Shown: positions 1-8,124 of the stretch, in pieces
Numbering within the stretch: the stretch's first letter is position 1
Layout: every line of letters starts with the position of its first letter
NCBI GenBank assembly: GCA_947445525.1
Contig: CANFDS010000005.1
Coordinates: 1-64,000 of the forward strand
Length of the DNA: 64,000 bases
DNA from: Actinomycetota bacterium
GTDB taxonomy: Bacteria > Actinomycetota > Thermoleophilia > Gaiellales > Gaiellaceae
Direction of reading: 5' to 3'
Program-made: the position numbers and the translations under genes
The notes under the pieces: model-generated
Told to the model about the DNA's origin: nothing
Database searches by the model: none
What the model saw: the letters and a program-made list of their open reading frames with translations, nothing else

Positions 1-251
1 ACGGCAGCCCCGAGCACTTCTTCGAGACTGCCAAGGCGCATCTCGACCGGCTCCGCAACGACGGTGACGATGTGCCGCGGATGATGTCGATCGGCCTGCA
101 CCCGCGGATCACCGGCAACCCCGCCCGGGCCGACGCGCTCGCGCGCTTCATCGAGTATGGCCAGTCGCTCGGCGATGTGTGGTTTGCCCGCCGTATCGAC
201 ATCGCCACGACCTTCATCGAGCAGCAGCCCGCCGCGAAGTGGCTCGGCTGA
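1..251 (+). CDS. polysaccharide deacetylase / PuuE-like allantoinase family protein, 3' end only
   Basis: Only the last 82 codons are inside the window (reading frame from base 3, TGA at 249-251). The residues SIGLHPRITGNPARA followed by FIEYGQSLGDVWFARRIDIA match the C-terminal part of the NodB-fold deacetylases related to PuuE allantoinase, in which the late His (here in GLHPR) belongs to the active site. Family members hydrolyse C-N bonds of N-acetyl groups or of allantoin; which substrate applies cannot be told from this fragment. The catalytic Asp and the other zinc ligands lie upstream of the window. The next gene is convergent, so this one probably ends its transcription unit. Confidence 0.8.
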   Translation, partial: GSPEHFFETAKAHLDRLRNDGDDVPRMMSIGLHPRITGNPARADALARFIEYGQSLGDVWFARRIDIATTFIEQQPAAKWLG

Positions 252-277
252 GCCCGTAGTCAGCGGCGGGGGCGCGG

Positions 278-581
278 CTACTCGGGGACGGCGTCGTGAT
301 ACTTAACGGCGAACGGCCCGGAGCAGGTGACGATCATCGTGAAGACCGTCTCCGTGCGCGCCGCCGGGTGAACGTCGTTAGCGGGGAAGCAGAAGTAGGC
401 GGGCGCCTGGTAGCGCGTCTCGCCAAAGACCACCTCACCCTCGAGCAGGATGTCCTCCTGCACGTTGGGGTGCAACTCCGGCTGAGGCGTGCACCAGCCC
501 GGCGGCGCCGACGGCCAGCGCGCCGCCATCGGAGTCCAGGGGGATCGCGTCGAACTCGGCGGACAGCGGTTGGTGTGGCAT
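278..581 (-). pseudogene. cupin-domain protein, frame broken at a G5/C5 run
   Basis: The downstream frame (278-529) encodes a cupin strand set: HPNVQEDILLEGEVVFG, then APAYFCFPANDVHP, ending KYHDAVPE. Its only in-frame start is an internal ATG at 529. Another frame begins at ATG 581 with MPHQPLSAEFDAIP and runs into a stop. Deleting one C from the five-C run (GGGGG on the + strand, 539-543) joins the two as AIPWTPMAARWPSAPPGW, a natural cupin N-terminus. This is therefore a frameshifted gene or a sequencing indel. No clear Shine-Dalgarno lies before 581. The ligand and function of the intact cupin are unknown. Confidence 0.55.
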
Positions 582-715
582 GGACGTCAGCTTGCAAGGT
601 CGGAGCTGAGAAGGTCACCGTTGCCGGGTGCGGAGGTAGCCGGACGTCCGTCGCTTCCGCAGCGAATGCGCCGGGCGTCGCCAGGCCGGGATTCCGCGCT
701 GCGCCCGTCAGCCGT

Positions 716-1834
716 TCAACGAACGAATCTCTGCACGTCGCGAATCACGGCGGCGGCGCCTTCCGCGAGGTCGCGCGTGATCTCGGCCGACGACCGGAGC
801 CCGCTGAGCATCCCGGCGATCTGCCCGCCGGGGTTCTGGATCAGCTCGTAGCGGCCGGCTACCTCTGCGGCGTGGTTGAAGTCGTCCATGATCACGGTCT
901 GGTGCGGCATCTCGAGCGGCACCAGGCCGGAGTCCGTCCAGGCCTTGGCGACCTCGTTGTAGTAAATCCGCGACGGCTTACCGGTGTACGAGGTGCCGGC
1001 GATCATGTCGCGGGCCTTCGCCCCGTCGAGCTGGTCGCGCATCGGCTGGTGAAGGTTCGCCTCGTGCGAGAAGAGGTAGGCCGTACCGCACCAGACGCCC
1101 TGCGCGCCGAGCGCGAGCGCCGCTGCGACGCCACGCCCGTCGGCGATGCCGCCGGCGGCGACGACCGGGATCGGCGACACCTGGTCGACGATCTGGGGCA
1201 CGAGCGCCAGCGTGGCGATCGTGCCGGTGTGGCCGCCCGCCTCGGTGCCTTGCGCGACGACGACGTCGACGCCCGCGGCGACCTGACGGCGCGCGTTGCC
1301 CGGCGAGCCGGACATGCCCATCACGATGATCCCCTGCTCGTGTGCCGGCGGCACGATCCAGGCCGGGTCGCCGAGCGCGGCGACGAACACGGGCACCTTC
1401 TCCTCGATCACGACCGCGGCCTGCTCGCGCATCAGCGTCGGACTGATCGCCCACTCGTTGGGATGGTGGTTCTCCGGGTCGAGGCCGAAGCGCTCGTAGA
1501 GCGACATGACAAGGACCCAGTGCTGCGGGTGGCGCTGCTGAACCTGCCGCCGCACCTCCTCCCGCGGCACGTCGGCGTCGGCGAGGCTCGCCGGGATCAG
1601 CAGGTCGACGCCGAACGGCTTCGACGTGAGCGCGCGAATCGCCCGCACCTCGGCGCGCAGCTGGTCGGCCGAGAGGCCGGCGCCACCGAGGCAGCCGAGC
1701 CCGCCCGCCTCGGAGACGGCGGCGACCATCGCGGCCGAGGTGGTTGAGCCGAGCCCGCGGCCCATGCCCGCCTGCAGGATCGGAATCTCGATACCGAGGA
1801 GGTCACAGAGGGGGGTGCGCAGGGACGAAGGCAT
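716..1834 (-). CDS. nitronate monooxygenase (2-nitropropane dioxygenase family)
   Basis: A 372-residue FMN-dependent TIM-barrel protein. Seen: the N-terminal PILQAGMG strand (about residues 18-25), EAGGHTG with the glycine-rich phosphate-binding loop, and VVAAGGIADGRGVAAALALGAQGV near residue 245. These are the hallmarks of class I nitronate monooxygenases, which oxidise alkyl nitronates to carbonyl compounds and nitrite; some relatives act on other substrates. The start at 1834 is chosen because GAGAGG lies just upstream and an earlier ATG would overlap the next gene. The thioesterase gene lies upstream on the same strand with a 32-bp gap, so the two are probably co-transcribed. Confidence 0.88.
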   Translation of the reverse strand: MPSSLRTPLCDLLGIEIPILQAGMGRGLGSTTSAAMVAAVSEAGGLGCLGGAGLSADQLRAEVRAIRALTSKPFGVDLLIPASLADADVPREEVRRQVQQRHPQHWVLVMSLYERFGLDPENHHPNEWAISPTLMREQAAVVIEEKVPVFVAALGDPAWIVPPAHEQGIIVMGMSGSPGNARRQVAAGVDVVVAQGTEAGGHTGTIATLALVPQIVDQVSPIPVVAAGGIADGRGVAAALALGAQGVWCGTAYLFSHEANLHQPMRDQLDGAKARDMIAGTSYTGKPSRIYYNEVAKAWTDSGLVPLEMPHQTVIMDDFNHAAEVAGRYELIQNPGGQIAGMLSGLRSSAEITRDLAEGAAAVIRDVQRFVR

Positions 1835-1866
1835 TCGGGGTTCCTCTCGGGTCGTGTTGCAGTGGG

Positions 1867-2244
1867 TCAGGAGGCGGGCAGCTGGATGACTGCGCGCCGG
1901 TGCGTGCCCTCGCCGATCAGCGTCTCGCCGCAGTGGCACTCGACGGCGAAGGTCAGCTTGCGCCCGTTCGTCTCGAGCAGGGTTCCGGTCGCGACGACGG
2001 CCTGGCCGAAGTGGGCGGGCGCCTTGTGAAAGACGTGCACCTCGAAGCCGACCGAGGTCTGGCCTGCGGGTAGCGCTGCGCGAATGGCTTCGTGGCAGGC
2101 GAGCTCCATCAGCGAGATCATCGAGGGTGTGGAGAGGACGCCGGGGCCGGGCAGGTGAGCTGGCGTCATCGTCGGGTCGACGACCTGTTCGAGACTGGCC
2201 GTGGCGCCGGGCTGCGGCGGAGTGGGTGTGTCCGGGCTGCTCAT
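1867..2244 (-). CDS. hotdog-fold thioesterase, FlK-like
   Basis: A 125-residue single hotdog domain. The segment SMISLMELACHEAI followed by SVGFEVHVFHKAPAHFGQ and GRKLTFAVECHCGETLIGEGTHRRAV matches the fluoroacetyl-CoA thioesterase (FlK)-like group, which hydrolyses short acyl-CoA esters. The specific substrate is not predictable. The ATG at 2244 is the first in-frame methionine before the conserved core; the first 35 residues are Pro/Thr-rich and probably disordered. No strong ribosome binding site is visible. It heads a two-gene unit with the nitronate monooxygenase downstream. Confidence 0.8.
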   Translation of the reverse strand: MSSPDTPTPPQPGATASLEQVVDPTMTPAHLPGPGVLSTPSMISLMELACHEAIRAALPAGQTSVGFEVHVFHKAPAHFGQAVVATGTLLETNGRKLTFAVECHCGETLIGEGTHRRAVIQLPAS

Positions 2245-2484
2245 CGTGATGCGTAGCCTAGTCCAGCGCCGTCGGCCACACAGGCTGTCGGCGCCAGTTG
2301 TACGCAGCACGCGGGCCACCAGAGCTGTTTGGTCTTCGGCCTCCACCGTGGCCCTGATGTGGGCGGCCATCCCCGCGAGCCGGCTTGCGGATGCGGCCCC
2401 TGCAGCACGCTTACCCGTCTCGGGGCAACGGGTCAAGGCGGTGCCACGGCAGGGCTGCCGACGCGCAGCGCCTGCGCGCGCCCC

Positions 2485-2490
2485 TACGCT
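2485..2490 (+). promoter_or_regulatory. -10 box TACGCT, leaderless start of the threonine synthase-like gene
   Basis: TACGCT ends 6 nt before GTG 2497, so transcription would begin at or next to the start codon. This supports GTG 2497 over longer N-termini. No -35 match is visible. Confidence 0.5.
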
Positions 2491-2496
2491 TCCCTG

Positions 2497-3609
2497 GTGC
2501 ACGCAATCTGCTCACTCTGCGCCACGCCCGTGATCCTCGGCGCCCACGTGTGCCGCTGCGGCTGTGGCGGGCCGGTCGACCTCGTCGAGCCGCCGCTCAG
2601 CGGATCGCCCGACACCGACGCGCAGGGTCTCTGGCGCTACCTCCGGTGGCTGCCGGTGCGCGAGCCGGTCTCGCTCGGCGAGCCGACGACGCCGCTGGCA
2701 GCCCTCGACTGGGGCGACCTTGATGTCGTCGCCAAGCTCGAGGGCGCGCTGCCGACAGGCTCGTTCAAGGACCGGGGCGCCGCCGTCATGGTGGCCGGGC
2801 TGCACGAGCACGGCTCGACGGGCGGCGTTGTCGACTCGTCGGGCAACGCCGGGGCATCGATCGCCGCCTACTGCGCGCGCGTCGGCCTGGAGTGCGAGGT
2901 GATGGCGCCCGCTCACGCTTCGCCTGGCAAGCTCACCCAGATCGCCGCCTACGGCGCCCGCCTGGTCGCAGTCGACGGCCCCCGCTCGGCCTCCACCGAG
3001 GCAGCTCTCGCCCGTGCGGCCGAGGGTCTCTCGTACATGTCGCACATGTGGCACCCGCTGTTCCTGGCCGGCACCGAGACGTTTGCGTTCGAGCTGGCCG
3101 ATCAGCTCGACGGCCGGATGCCGGACTGGGTCGTCATCCCCAGCGCAGCGGGCACGCTGCTGCTGGGGGCGCACCGCGGCTTCGTGCGCCTGGCGGCAGC
3201 AGGCCGCATCGATCGCGTGCCCCGCCTGCTCGCCGTGCAGTCGGCGGCGGCGACGCCGCTCGCCACCGCCTGGGCAGCCGGCGCCGATGAGCCTGCGGTC
3301 GTCGAGACGCGCCAGGGGCCGGCCGAGGGGCTGCTGACGGCGCGGCCGCCGCGCGGCCGCCAGGTGCTCGCCGCCGTGCGCGCGACCGGCGGCGCAGTCG
3401 TCGCCGTCCCCGACGACGAGCTGTGGGCCGGCCACCGCCGGGCCGCCCGGCAGGGCGTCTACTGCGAACCGACGTCGGCGGTCGCGCTGGGAGCGCTCAG
3501 CGTGGCACGTGTCAGGGGCCTGCTCTGCCCGGGCGAGCGCGTGGTCTGCGCCCTCACCGGCGCCGGCCTCAAGTCCACCGACGCGATCGGGGCCGCGCTC
3601 GCGGGCTGA
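2497..3609 (+). CDS. threonine synthase-like PLP-dependent lyase
   Basis: A 370-residue fold-type II PLP enzyme. The PLP lysine is K91 in GSFKDRG, and VDSSGNAGASIAAY binds the phosphate and substrate as in threonine synthase (O-phosphohomoserine to threonine). The N-terminus has a cysteine-rich zinc-ribbon-like segment (C5, C8, C19, C21, C23), as in class I ThrC proteins. The C-terminal CALTGAGLKS is also typical. GTG 2497 is chosen because the zinc-ribbon begins there and a -10 box sits 6 nt upstream. It lies directly upstream of metX and metY, which share the homoserine branch point. Confidence 0.85.
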   Translation: MHAICSLCATPVILGAHVCRCGCGGPVDLVEPPLSGSPDTDAQGLWRYLRWLPVREPVSLGEPTTPLAALDWGDLDVVAKLEGALPTGSFKDRGAAVMVAGLHEHGSTGGVVDSSGNAGASIAAYCARVGLECEVMAPAHASPGKLTQIAAYGARLVAVDGPRSASTEAALARAAEGLSYMSHMWHPLFLAGTETFAFELADQLDGRMPDWVVIPSAAGTLLLGAHRGFVRLAAAGRIDRVPRLLAVQSAAATPLATAWAAGADEPAVVETRQGPAEGLLTARPPRGRQVLAAVRATGGAVVAVPDDELWAGHRRAARQGVYCEPTSAVALGALSVARVRGLLCPGERVVCALTGAGLKSTDAIGAALAG

Positions 3610-3681
3610 GCCACCTGGCGGCCGCCCCGGCAGGATGGCTCGCCTGCTCTCCCGGGCCGCCGACGGCGCCGCACCGCGGTG

Positions 3682-3687
3682 TACCTT
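3682..3687 (+). promoter_or_regulatory. -10 box TACCTT, leaderless start of metX
   Basis: TACCTT lies 7 nt before ATG 3695, in the 85-bp gap after the threonine synthase-like gene. No S-box riboswitch or Shine-Dalgarno fits in the gap. Confidence 0.5.
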
Positions 3688-3694
3688 CTCAACC

Positions 3695-4951
3695 ATGCCT
3701 GCGCGCGCACACGACGAGTCGGGCTCCGTCGGCGTCGTCGATACCCGCCACCACGACCTGTCGGCACCGCTCGAGCTCGAGGCCGGCGCCTCCCTGCCGG
3801 AGGTGCGCATCGCCTACGAGACATACGGCACGCTCGCGCCCGACCGCGGCAATGTCGTGCTGGTCTGTCACGCACTCTCCGGCGACGCCCACGCGGCGGG
3901 CTGGAGCGCCGATGCCGACGCGCCGACGGCGCTCGACGGCTTCAAGGCCGACGACCGCGGCGTCAAGCCGCGCTCCGGACTCGGCTGGTGGGACGGTATG
4001 ATCGGCCCGGGCAAGGCCTTCGACACCGACCGCTACTTCGTCGTCTCGACGAACCTGATCGGCGGCTGTCGCGGCTCGACCGGCCCGTCGTCCACGAGCC
4101 CGGCGACTGGCCGCCCCTACGGCGGCGACTTCCCGGTCGTCACCGTCGCCGACATGGTGCGCGCCCAGCGCCGCTTCCTGCAGGAGGCGCTGGGCATCGA
4201 GCGGCTGCTGGCCGTCGCGGGCGGCTCGCTCGGCGGCATGCAGGGCCTGGAGTGGGCAGTGACCCATCCGGAGGCCGTCCGTGGCGTCGTCGGCATCGCC
4301 ACCACTGCGGCGCTGGGGGCCCAGGGCGTCGCGCTCAACGCCGTCGCCCGTAACGCGATCATGAGCGACCCGGACTGGCAGGGCGGCCACTTCTACGGCA
4401 CGGGCCGCCTGCCGCGCGCGGGTATCGCCGTCGCCCGTCAGCTCGGCCACATCACCTACCTGTCGGGGCCGGCGATGGAGGAGAAGTTCGGCCGCCGCCT
4501 CCAGGAGCGCGAGGACTACTCCTACACCGTCGACGGCGCCGACTTCGAGGTTGAGAGCTATCTCCGCCATCAGGGCCGGGCCTTCGCCGACCGCTTCGAC
4601 GCCAACACCTATCTCACGATCTCGCGCGCGCTGACGTACTTCGACCTGGCGCGAGCGCACGGCGAGGGGTCGCTCGAGCGTGCCGTCGCAAAGCTACGGG
4701 CGGCGGTGTTGCTCGTCTCGTTCTCCTCTGACTGGCTCTATCCGCCACGTGACGCGTACCGGCTCGAAGCGGCACTACGCGCCGGGGGCAGGGATGTGGA
4801 GCACCACGAGCTGGACACGACCTACGGGCACGACTCGTTCCTGCTCGAGGAGGCACGCCAGACCCCGATGGTGCGCGACTTCCTGGCGCGCATCGCTGCG
4901 GCGCCGGTCCCGGCGCCCGATCCGGCCGCGGCCCGGGCCGGCGGGAGCTGA
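3695..4951 (+). CDS. metX: homoserine O-acetyltransferase
   Basis: A 418-residue alpha/beta-hydrolase-fold acyltransferase that activates homoserine with acetyl-CoA for methionine synthesis. The nucleophile is S178 in GGSLGGMQ. The Asp of the triad lies in SFSSDWLYPP and the His in TYGHDSFL near the C-terminus. NLIGGCRGSTGPSS is the conserved MetX block. Length is a little above the usual 370-380 because of extra residues at both ends. It is followed after 7 bp by metY, the enzyme using its product, so the two form the direct-sulfhydrylation route to homocysteine. A family caveat is that some MetX enzymes use succinyl-CoA. Confidence 0.93.
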   Translation: MPARAHDESGSVGVVDTRHHDLSAPLELEAGASLPEVRIAYETYGTLAPDRGNVVLVCHALSGDAHAAGWSADADAPTALDGFKADDRGVKPRSGLGWWDGMIGPGKAFDTDRYFVVSTNLIGGCRGSTGPSSTSPATGRPYGGDFPVVTVADMVRAQRRFLQEALGIERLLAVAGGSLGGMQGLEWAVTHPEAVRGVVGIATTAALGAQGVALNAVARNAIMSDPDWQGGHFYGTGRLPRAGIAVARQLGHITYLSGPAMEEKFGRRLQEREDYSYTVDGADFEVESYLRHQGRAFADRFDANTYLTISRALTYFDLARAHGEGSLERAVAKLRAAVLLVSFSSDWLYPPRDAYRLEAALRAGGRDVEHHELDTTYGHDSFLLEEARQTPMVRDFLARIAAAPVPAPDPAAARAGGS

Positions 4952-4958
4952 GCGCCCG

Positions 4959-6278
4959 ATGGCCGCCGAGCACGAGTTCGGCTTCGGCACGCGCGCCCTC
5001 CACGCGGGGCAGCGGCCCGACCCGACGACGGGCGCCCGCGCCGTGCCGATCTACCAGACCACCAGCTACGTCTTCGAGGACGCCGACTCCGCAGCGGCGT
5101 ACTTCAACCTCCAGGAGTACGGCAACACGTACTCGCGCATCATGAACCCGACCGTGGCGGTGCTCGAGGAGCGGGTGGCGAGCCTCGAGGGCGGGGTGGG
5201 GGCGGTGGCCTTCGCGAGCGGCCTCGCCGCGCAGGCGGCGGCGCTGTTCACGCTGCTCGTGCCCGGTGACCACATCGTCGCCTCGGCGTCGCTCTACGGC
5301 GGCACGACGACGCAGCTCAAGCACCTTGCGCGCAAGCTCGCCTTCGAGCTGACCTTCGTCGACCCCGATGACACCGAGGCCTGGCGGCGGGCCCTACGCC
5401 CCGAGACGAAGGCGCTCTTCGCCGAGACGATCGGCAATCCCGGCGGCAACGTCCTCGACATCGAGGCGGTGGCGGCGGTGGCCGCCCAGGCCGGCGCCCC
5501 GCTCGTGGTCGACAACACGTTCGCCACGCCGTACCTGTGCCGGCCGTTCGAGCACGGTGCCGAGATCGTCGTCCACTCGGCGACCAAGTTCCTGGGCGGC
5601 CACGGCACCTCGATCGGCGGCGTCGTCGTCGACTCGGGCCGCTTCGACTGGTCGAACGGCCGCTACCCCGTCGTCGCCGATCCCTCGCCGGCCTACCACG
5701 GCCTGGCGTTCCACGAGACCTTCGGCGTTTACGGCTACCTGATGAAGCTGCGCGCGGAGACGCTGCGCGACCTGGGCGCCGCGATGAGCCCGTTCAACGC
5801 CTTCCTCTTCCTGCAGGGCATCGAGACGCTGCCGCTGCGCATGGAGCGGCACGTCACGAACGCCACCACCGTCGCGGGCTGGCTGCAGGCCCGGCCCGGC
5901 GTCGAGCGTGTCCGCTACGCCGGGCTCACCGACAGCGCCTACGCGCCGCTCGTCGCCCGCTACCTGCCGCGCGGCGCCGGCGCGATCTTCTCGTTCGACA
6001 TCGCGGGCGGCCGTCCGGCCGCGGTCGCCCTCGTCGAGGCGCTCGAGCTGTTCTCACACCTCGCCAACGTCGGCGACGCGAAGAGCCTTGTCATCCACCC
6101 GGCGTCGACCACGCACCGCCAGCTCAGCGACGCCGAGCTGGCGGCCGCCGGCATCGGGCCGGGCACCATCCGCCTCTCGATCGGCCTGGAGGATGCCGCC
6201 GACCTGTTGTGGGATCTCGAGCAGGGGCTGGCTGCAGCCGCCACAGCCGCCGCAACCGCCGCCGGGACGGCCCCGTGA
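4959..6278 (+). CDS. metY: O-acetylhomoserine sulfhydrylase
   Basis: A 439-residue Cys/Met-metabolism PLP enzyme that converts O-acetylhomoserine plus sulfide to homocysteine. The PLP lysine is K210 in HSATKFLGGHG. Also present are NTYSRIMNPT near residue 55, VVDNTFATPYLCRP, and the C-terminal KSLVIHPASTTH. The length fits the MetY subgroup (about 430) rather than cystathionine gamma-synthase (about 380). ATG 4959 follows GGCGGGAGC 8 nt upstream. The stop overlaps the next start as GTGA, which indicates translational coupling. Confidence 0.93.
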   Translation: MAAEHEFGFGTRALHAGQRPDPTTGARAVPIYQTTSYVFEDADSAAAYFNLQEYGNTYSRIMNPTVAVLEERVASLEGGVGAVAFASGLAAQAAALFTLLVPGDHIVASASLYGGTTTQLKHLARKLAFELTFVDPDDTEAWRRALRPETKALFAETIGNPGGNVLDIEAVAAVAAQAGAPLVVDNTFATPYLCRPFEHGAEIVVHSATKFLGGHGTSIGGVVVDSGRFDWSNGRYPVVADPSPAYHGLAFHETFGVYGYLMKLRAETLRDLGAAMSPFNAFLFLQGIETLPLRMERHVTNATTVAGWLQARPGVERVRYAGLTDSAYAPLVARYLPRGAGAIFSFDIAGGRPAAVALVEALELFSHLANVGDAKSLVIHPASTTHRQLSDAELAAAGIGPGTIRLSIGLEDAADLLWDLEQGLAAAATAAATAAGTAP

Positions 6279-6775
6279 CCGCCCCCGGCTCGCTCCCGGT
6301 GCCGGCCGAGTACCAGAGCCCGGAGGTCATCCGGGGCCTGCTCCTGTCCGCGCGGACGGTCGCCGTCGTCGGCCTCTCGGGCAACCCGCTGCGGCCGAGC
6401 CACTTCGTCGGCTTCTACCTGCAGCGCCACGGCTACACCGTCGTGCCGGTCAACCCGCGCGAGTCGGAGGTGCTCGGTGCGCCGTCGTACCCGTCGCTGC
6501 TGGAGGTGCCCGTGCCTATCGACGTCGTCTGCGTGTTCCGAGCAGCCGAGGCGGTGCCGGAGATCGCCCGCGAGGCCGTCGCGGTGGGAGCGAAAGCGGT
6601 CTGGTGCCAGTACGGCGTCGTCAGCGAGGAGGGCGCGGCGATTGCACGGGACGCCGGCCTCGCCCTTGTTGTCGATCGCTGCATGAAGGTCGAGCATGCC
6701 CGCTACCTGGGCCGGATGCACTGGCTAGGCTTCAACACGGGACGGGTAACGTCGAGAAGGACGGGAGCAGGTTGA
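6275..6775 (+). CDS. CoA-binding domain protein (YccU family)
   Basis: A 166-residue stand-alone CoA-binding Rossmann domain. TVAVVGLSGNPLRPSHFVG is the nucleotide-binding loop, followed by YTVVPVNPRESEVLG and VDRCMKVEHARYLG, all typical of the YccU/CoA-binding family related to the N-domain of succinyl-CoA synthetase alpha. Enzymatic activity is not established for the family. Many actinobacterial metX-metY loci carry one of these genes, so a link to O-acetylhomoserine or CoA metabolism is plausible. Its GTG overlaps the metY stop by 4 nt and its TGA overlaps the thiolase ATG by 1 nt, so it is locked into this operon. Confidence 0.88.
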   Translation: MTAPGSLPVPAEYQSPEVIRGLLLSARTVAVVGLSGNPLRPSHFVGFYLQRHGYTVVPVNPRESEVLGAPSYPSLLEVPVPIDVVCVFRAAEAVPEIAREAVAVGAKAVWCQYGVVSEEGAAIARDAGLALVVDRCMKVEHARYLGRMHWLGFNTGRVTSRRTGAG

Positions 6776-7929
6776 TGACGGAAGTTGTGATCACAGGTGG
6801 GGCACGGACGGCGATCGGCCGCTTCCAGGGCGGATTCAAGGACGTTCCCGCCTACCGGCTCGGCGCCGCGGCGATCGAGGCTGCCCTCGAGCGCGCAGGC
6901 GTCGACAAGGCCGAGGTCGAGTCGGTCGTGATGGGCTGCGTTGCCGAGGTCGGGCCGGACGCGTACAACGCGCGCCGCTGCGCCATCGAGGCGGGCATCC
7001 CGGTGTCGGTGCCGGCATACAACGTCAACCGCCTCTGCTCGAGCGGCCTGCAGGCGATCTGGAGCGGCGTCAAGGACATCCAGGTGGGCGACGCGCAGAT
7101 CGTCGTCGCCGGCGGCGACGAGAACATGACGCAGCAGCCCTTTTTCGACTACTCCGCCCGCAACGGCTCGCCCCTCGGCGACCGCAAGCTCGTCGACGGC
7201 ACCCTCTCGCTGGTCACCGACCCGTGGGGCAACTACGCGATGGGCGAGACCGCCGAGCGCGTCGCCGACCGGTTCGGCATCACCCGCGAGCGGCAGGATC
7301 GCTTCGCCCTGCTCAGCCAGGAGCGGGCCGCGGCCGCCATCGCGGGCGGCAAGTTCGCGGCCCAGCTCGTCACCGTCGGCGGCATCGAGGCCGACGAGCA
7401 CCCGCGCGCGACGACGCTCGAGAAGCTCGCCTCGCTCAAGACCGTCTTCCGCAAGGAGGGCACCGTCACCGCCGGCAACGCGTCCGGCATCAACGACGGC
7501 GGCGCCGCCGTCGTGCTCGAGTCGGCTGCGAGCGCCGAGCAGGCGGGCCGCCGGCCGCTCGCCCGCTTCGTCGGCGCGACGGTCACCGCGCTCGAGCCCG
7601 AGATCATGGGCTTCGCGCCCGCCTCGGCGGTGCGCAAGCTGATGGCGAAGCTCAACCTCTCGCTCGACGACATGGACGTGATCGAGCTGAACGAGGCGTT
7701 CGCCGCCCAGGTGCTCGCCGTGCTCGACGACCTCGGCATCGTCGAGGACGACCCGCGCGTCAACCCGGAGGGCGGCGCGATCGCGCTCGGCCACCCGATC
7801 GGCGCGACCGGCGCGCTGCTGACGGTGAAGGCGATCGACCAGCTGCACCGCAATGGCGGCCGCTACGGCCTCGTCACCATGTGCATCGGTGGCGGCCAGG
7901 GCATGGCGGCGGTCTTCGAGAAGGTATGA
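6775..7929 (+). CDS. acetyl-CoA C-acyltransferase (thiolase)
   Basis: A 384-residue type II thiolase. The acyl-accepting cysteine is C88 in NRLCSSGLQA. NEAFA, the His of GHPIGATGA and the C-terminal Cys of CIGGGQG complete the active site. It either condenses two acetyl-CoA or cleaves 3-ketoacyl-CoA; sequence alone does not separate the two. ATG 6775 follows GGGAGCAGG, and the upstream stop overlaps as TGATG. Having a thiolase in a methionine-type operon is unexpected, and the spacing suggests co-expression rather than pathway identity. Confidence 0.93.
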   Translation: MTEVVITGGARTAIGRFQGGFKDVPAYRLGAAAIEAALERAGVDKAEVESVVMGCVAEVGPDAYNARRCAIEAGIPVSVPAYNVNRLCSSGLQAIWSGVKDIQVGDAQIVVAGGDENMTQQPFFDYSARNGSPLGDRKLVDGTLSLVTDPWGNYAMGETAERVADRFGITRERQDRFALLSQERAAAAIAGGKFAAQLVTVGGIEADEHPRATTLEKLASLKTVFRKEGTVTAGNASGINDGGAAVVLESAASAEQAGRRPLARFVGATVTALEPEIMGFAPASAVRKLMAKLNLSLDDMDVIELNEAFAAQVLAVLDDLGIVEDDPRVNPEGGAIALGHPIGATGALLTVKAIDQLHRNGGRYGLVTMCIGGGQGMAAVFEKV

Positions 7930-7952
7930 CCACCTGCCGTCGGTTCTGCGAC

Positions 7953-7958
7953 GAGGAG
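7953..7958 (+). promoter_or_regulatory. Shine-Dalgarno GAGGAG pointing to a CTG start
   Basis: GAGGAG is followed after 7 nt by CTG 7966, which opens the frame of the small membrane protein below. No ATG, GTG or TTG lies at that spacing. The site is the main reason for preferring a CTG start over ATG 7999. Confidence 0.4.
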
Positions 7959-7965
7959 CCTCACG

Positions 7966-8124
7966 CTGCCTAGGGATCAGTACGGTCGGCGTATCCGGAT
8001 GAGCACGGTGACCCCGGCGCGGAGGGCGCTCTCTCCCCACCGTGCGCGTCAGCTCAGGCTGGTGGCCCTCGTGGCCGCGGCGGTCGCGATCGGCCTCGCC
8101 GTCATCGCGGCAACCGTCAAGTAG
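7966..8124 (+). CDS. small single-pass membrane protein, probable CTG start
   Basis: A short frame encoding 52 residues from CTG 7966 (or 41 from ATG 7999). It has a basic N-terminal part (RDQYGRRIR, then PARRALSPHRARQLR) followed by one hydrophobic helix, LVALVAAAVAIGLAVIAATV, and ends at K. That is the look of a small inner-membrane protein with the N-terminus inside. It is in the same frame as the upstream thiolase, past its TGA. No family is recognised. Its last 8 bases overlap the convergent oxidoreductase gene. Codon usage is GC-rich like its neighbours, so a real gene is likely but unproven. Confidence 0.5.
   Translation: MPRDQYGRRIRMSTVTPARRALSPHRARQLRLVALVAAAVAIGLAVIAATVK

Noticed and set aside
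296-1747. A 483-codon plus-strand open frame opposite the nitronate monooxygenase
   Set aside because: Antisense shadow; composition is Arg/Asp/Val-biased as expected for the complement of coding DNA, with no recognisable domain.
7926-7970. A 15-codon frame overlapping the thiolase stop (MTTCRRFCDEE)
   Set aside because: Too short, no ribosome binding site, and it overlaps the better-supported small membrane ORF.
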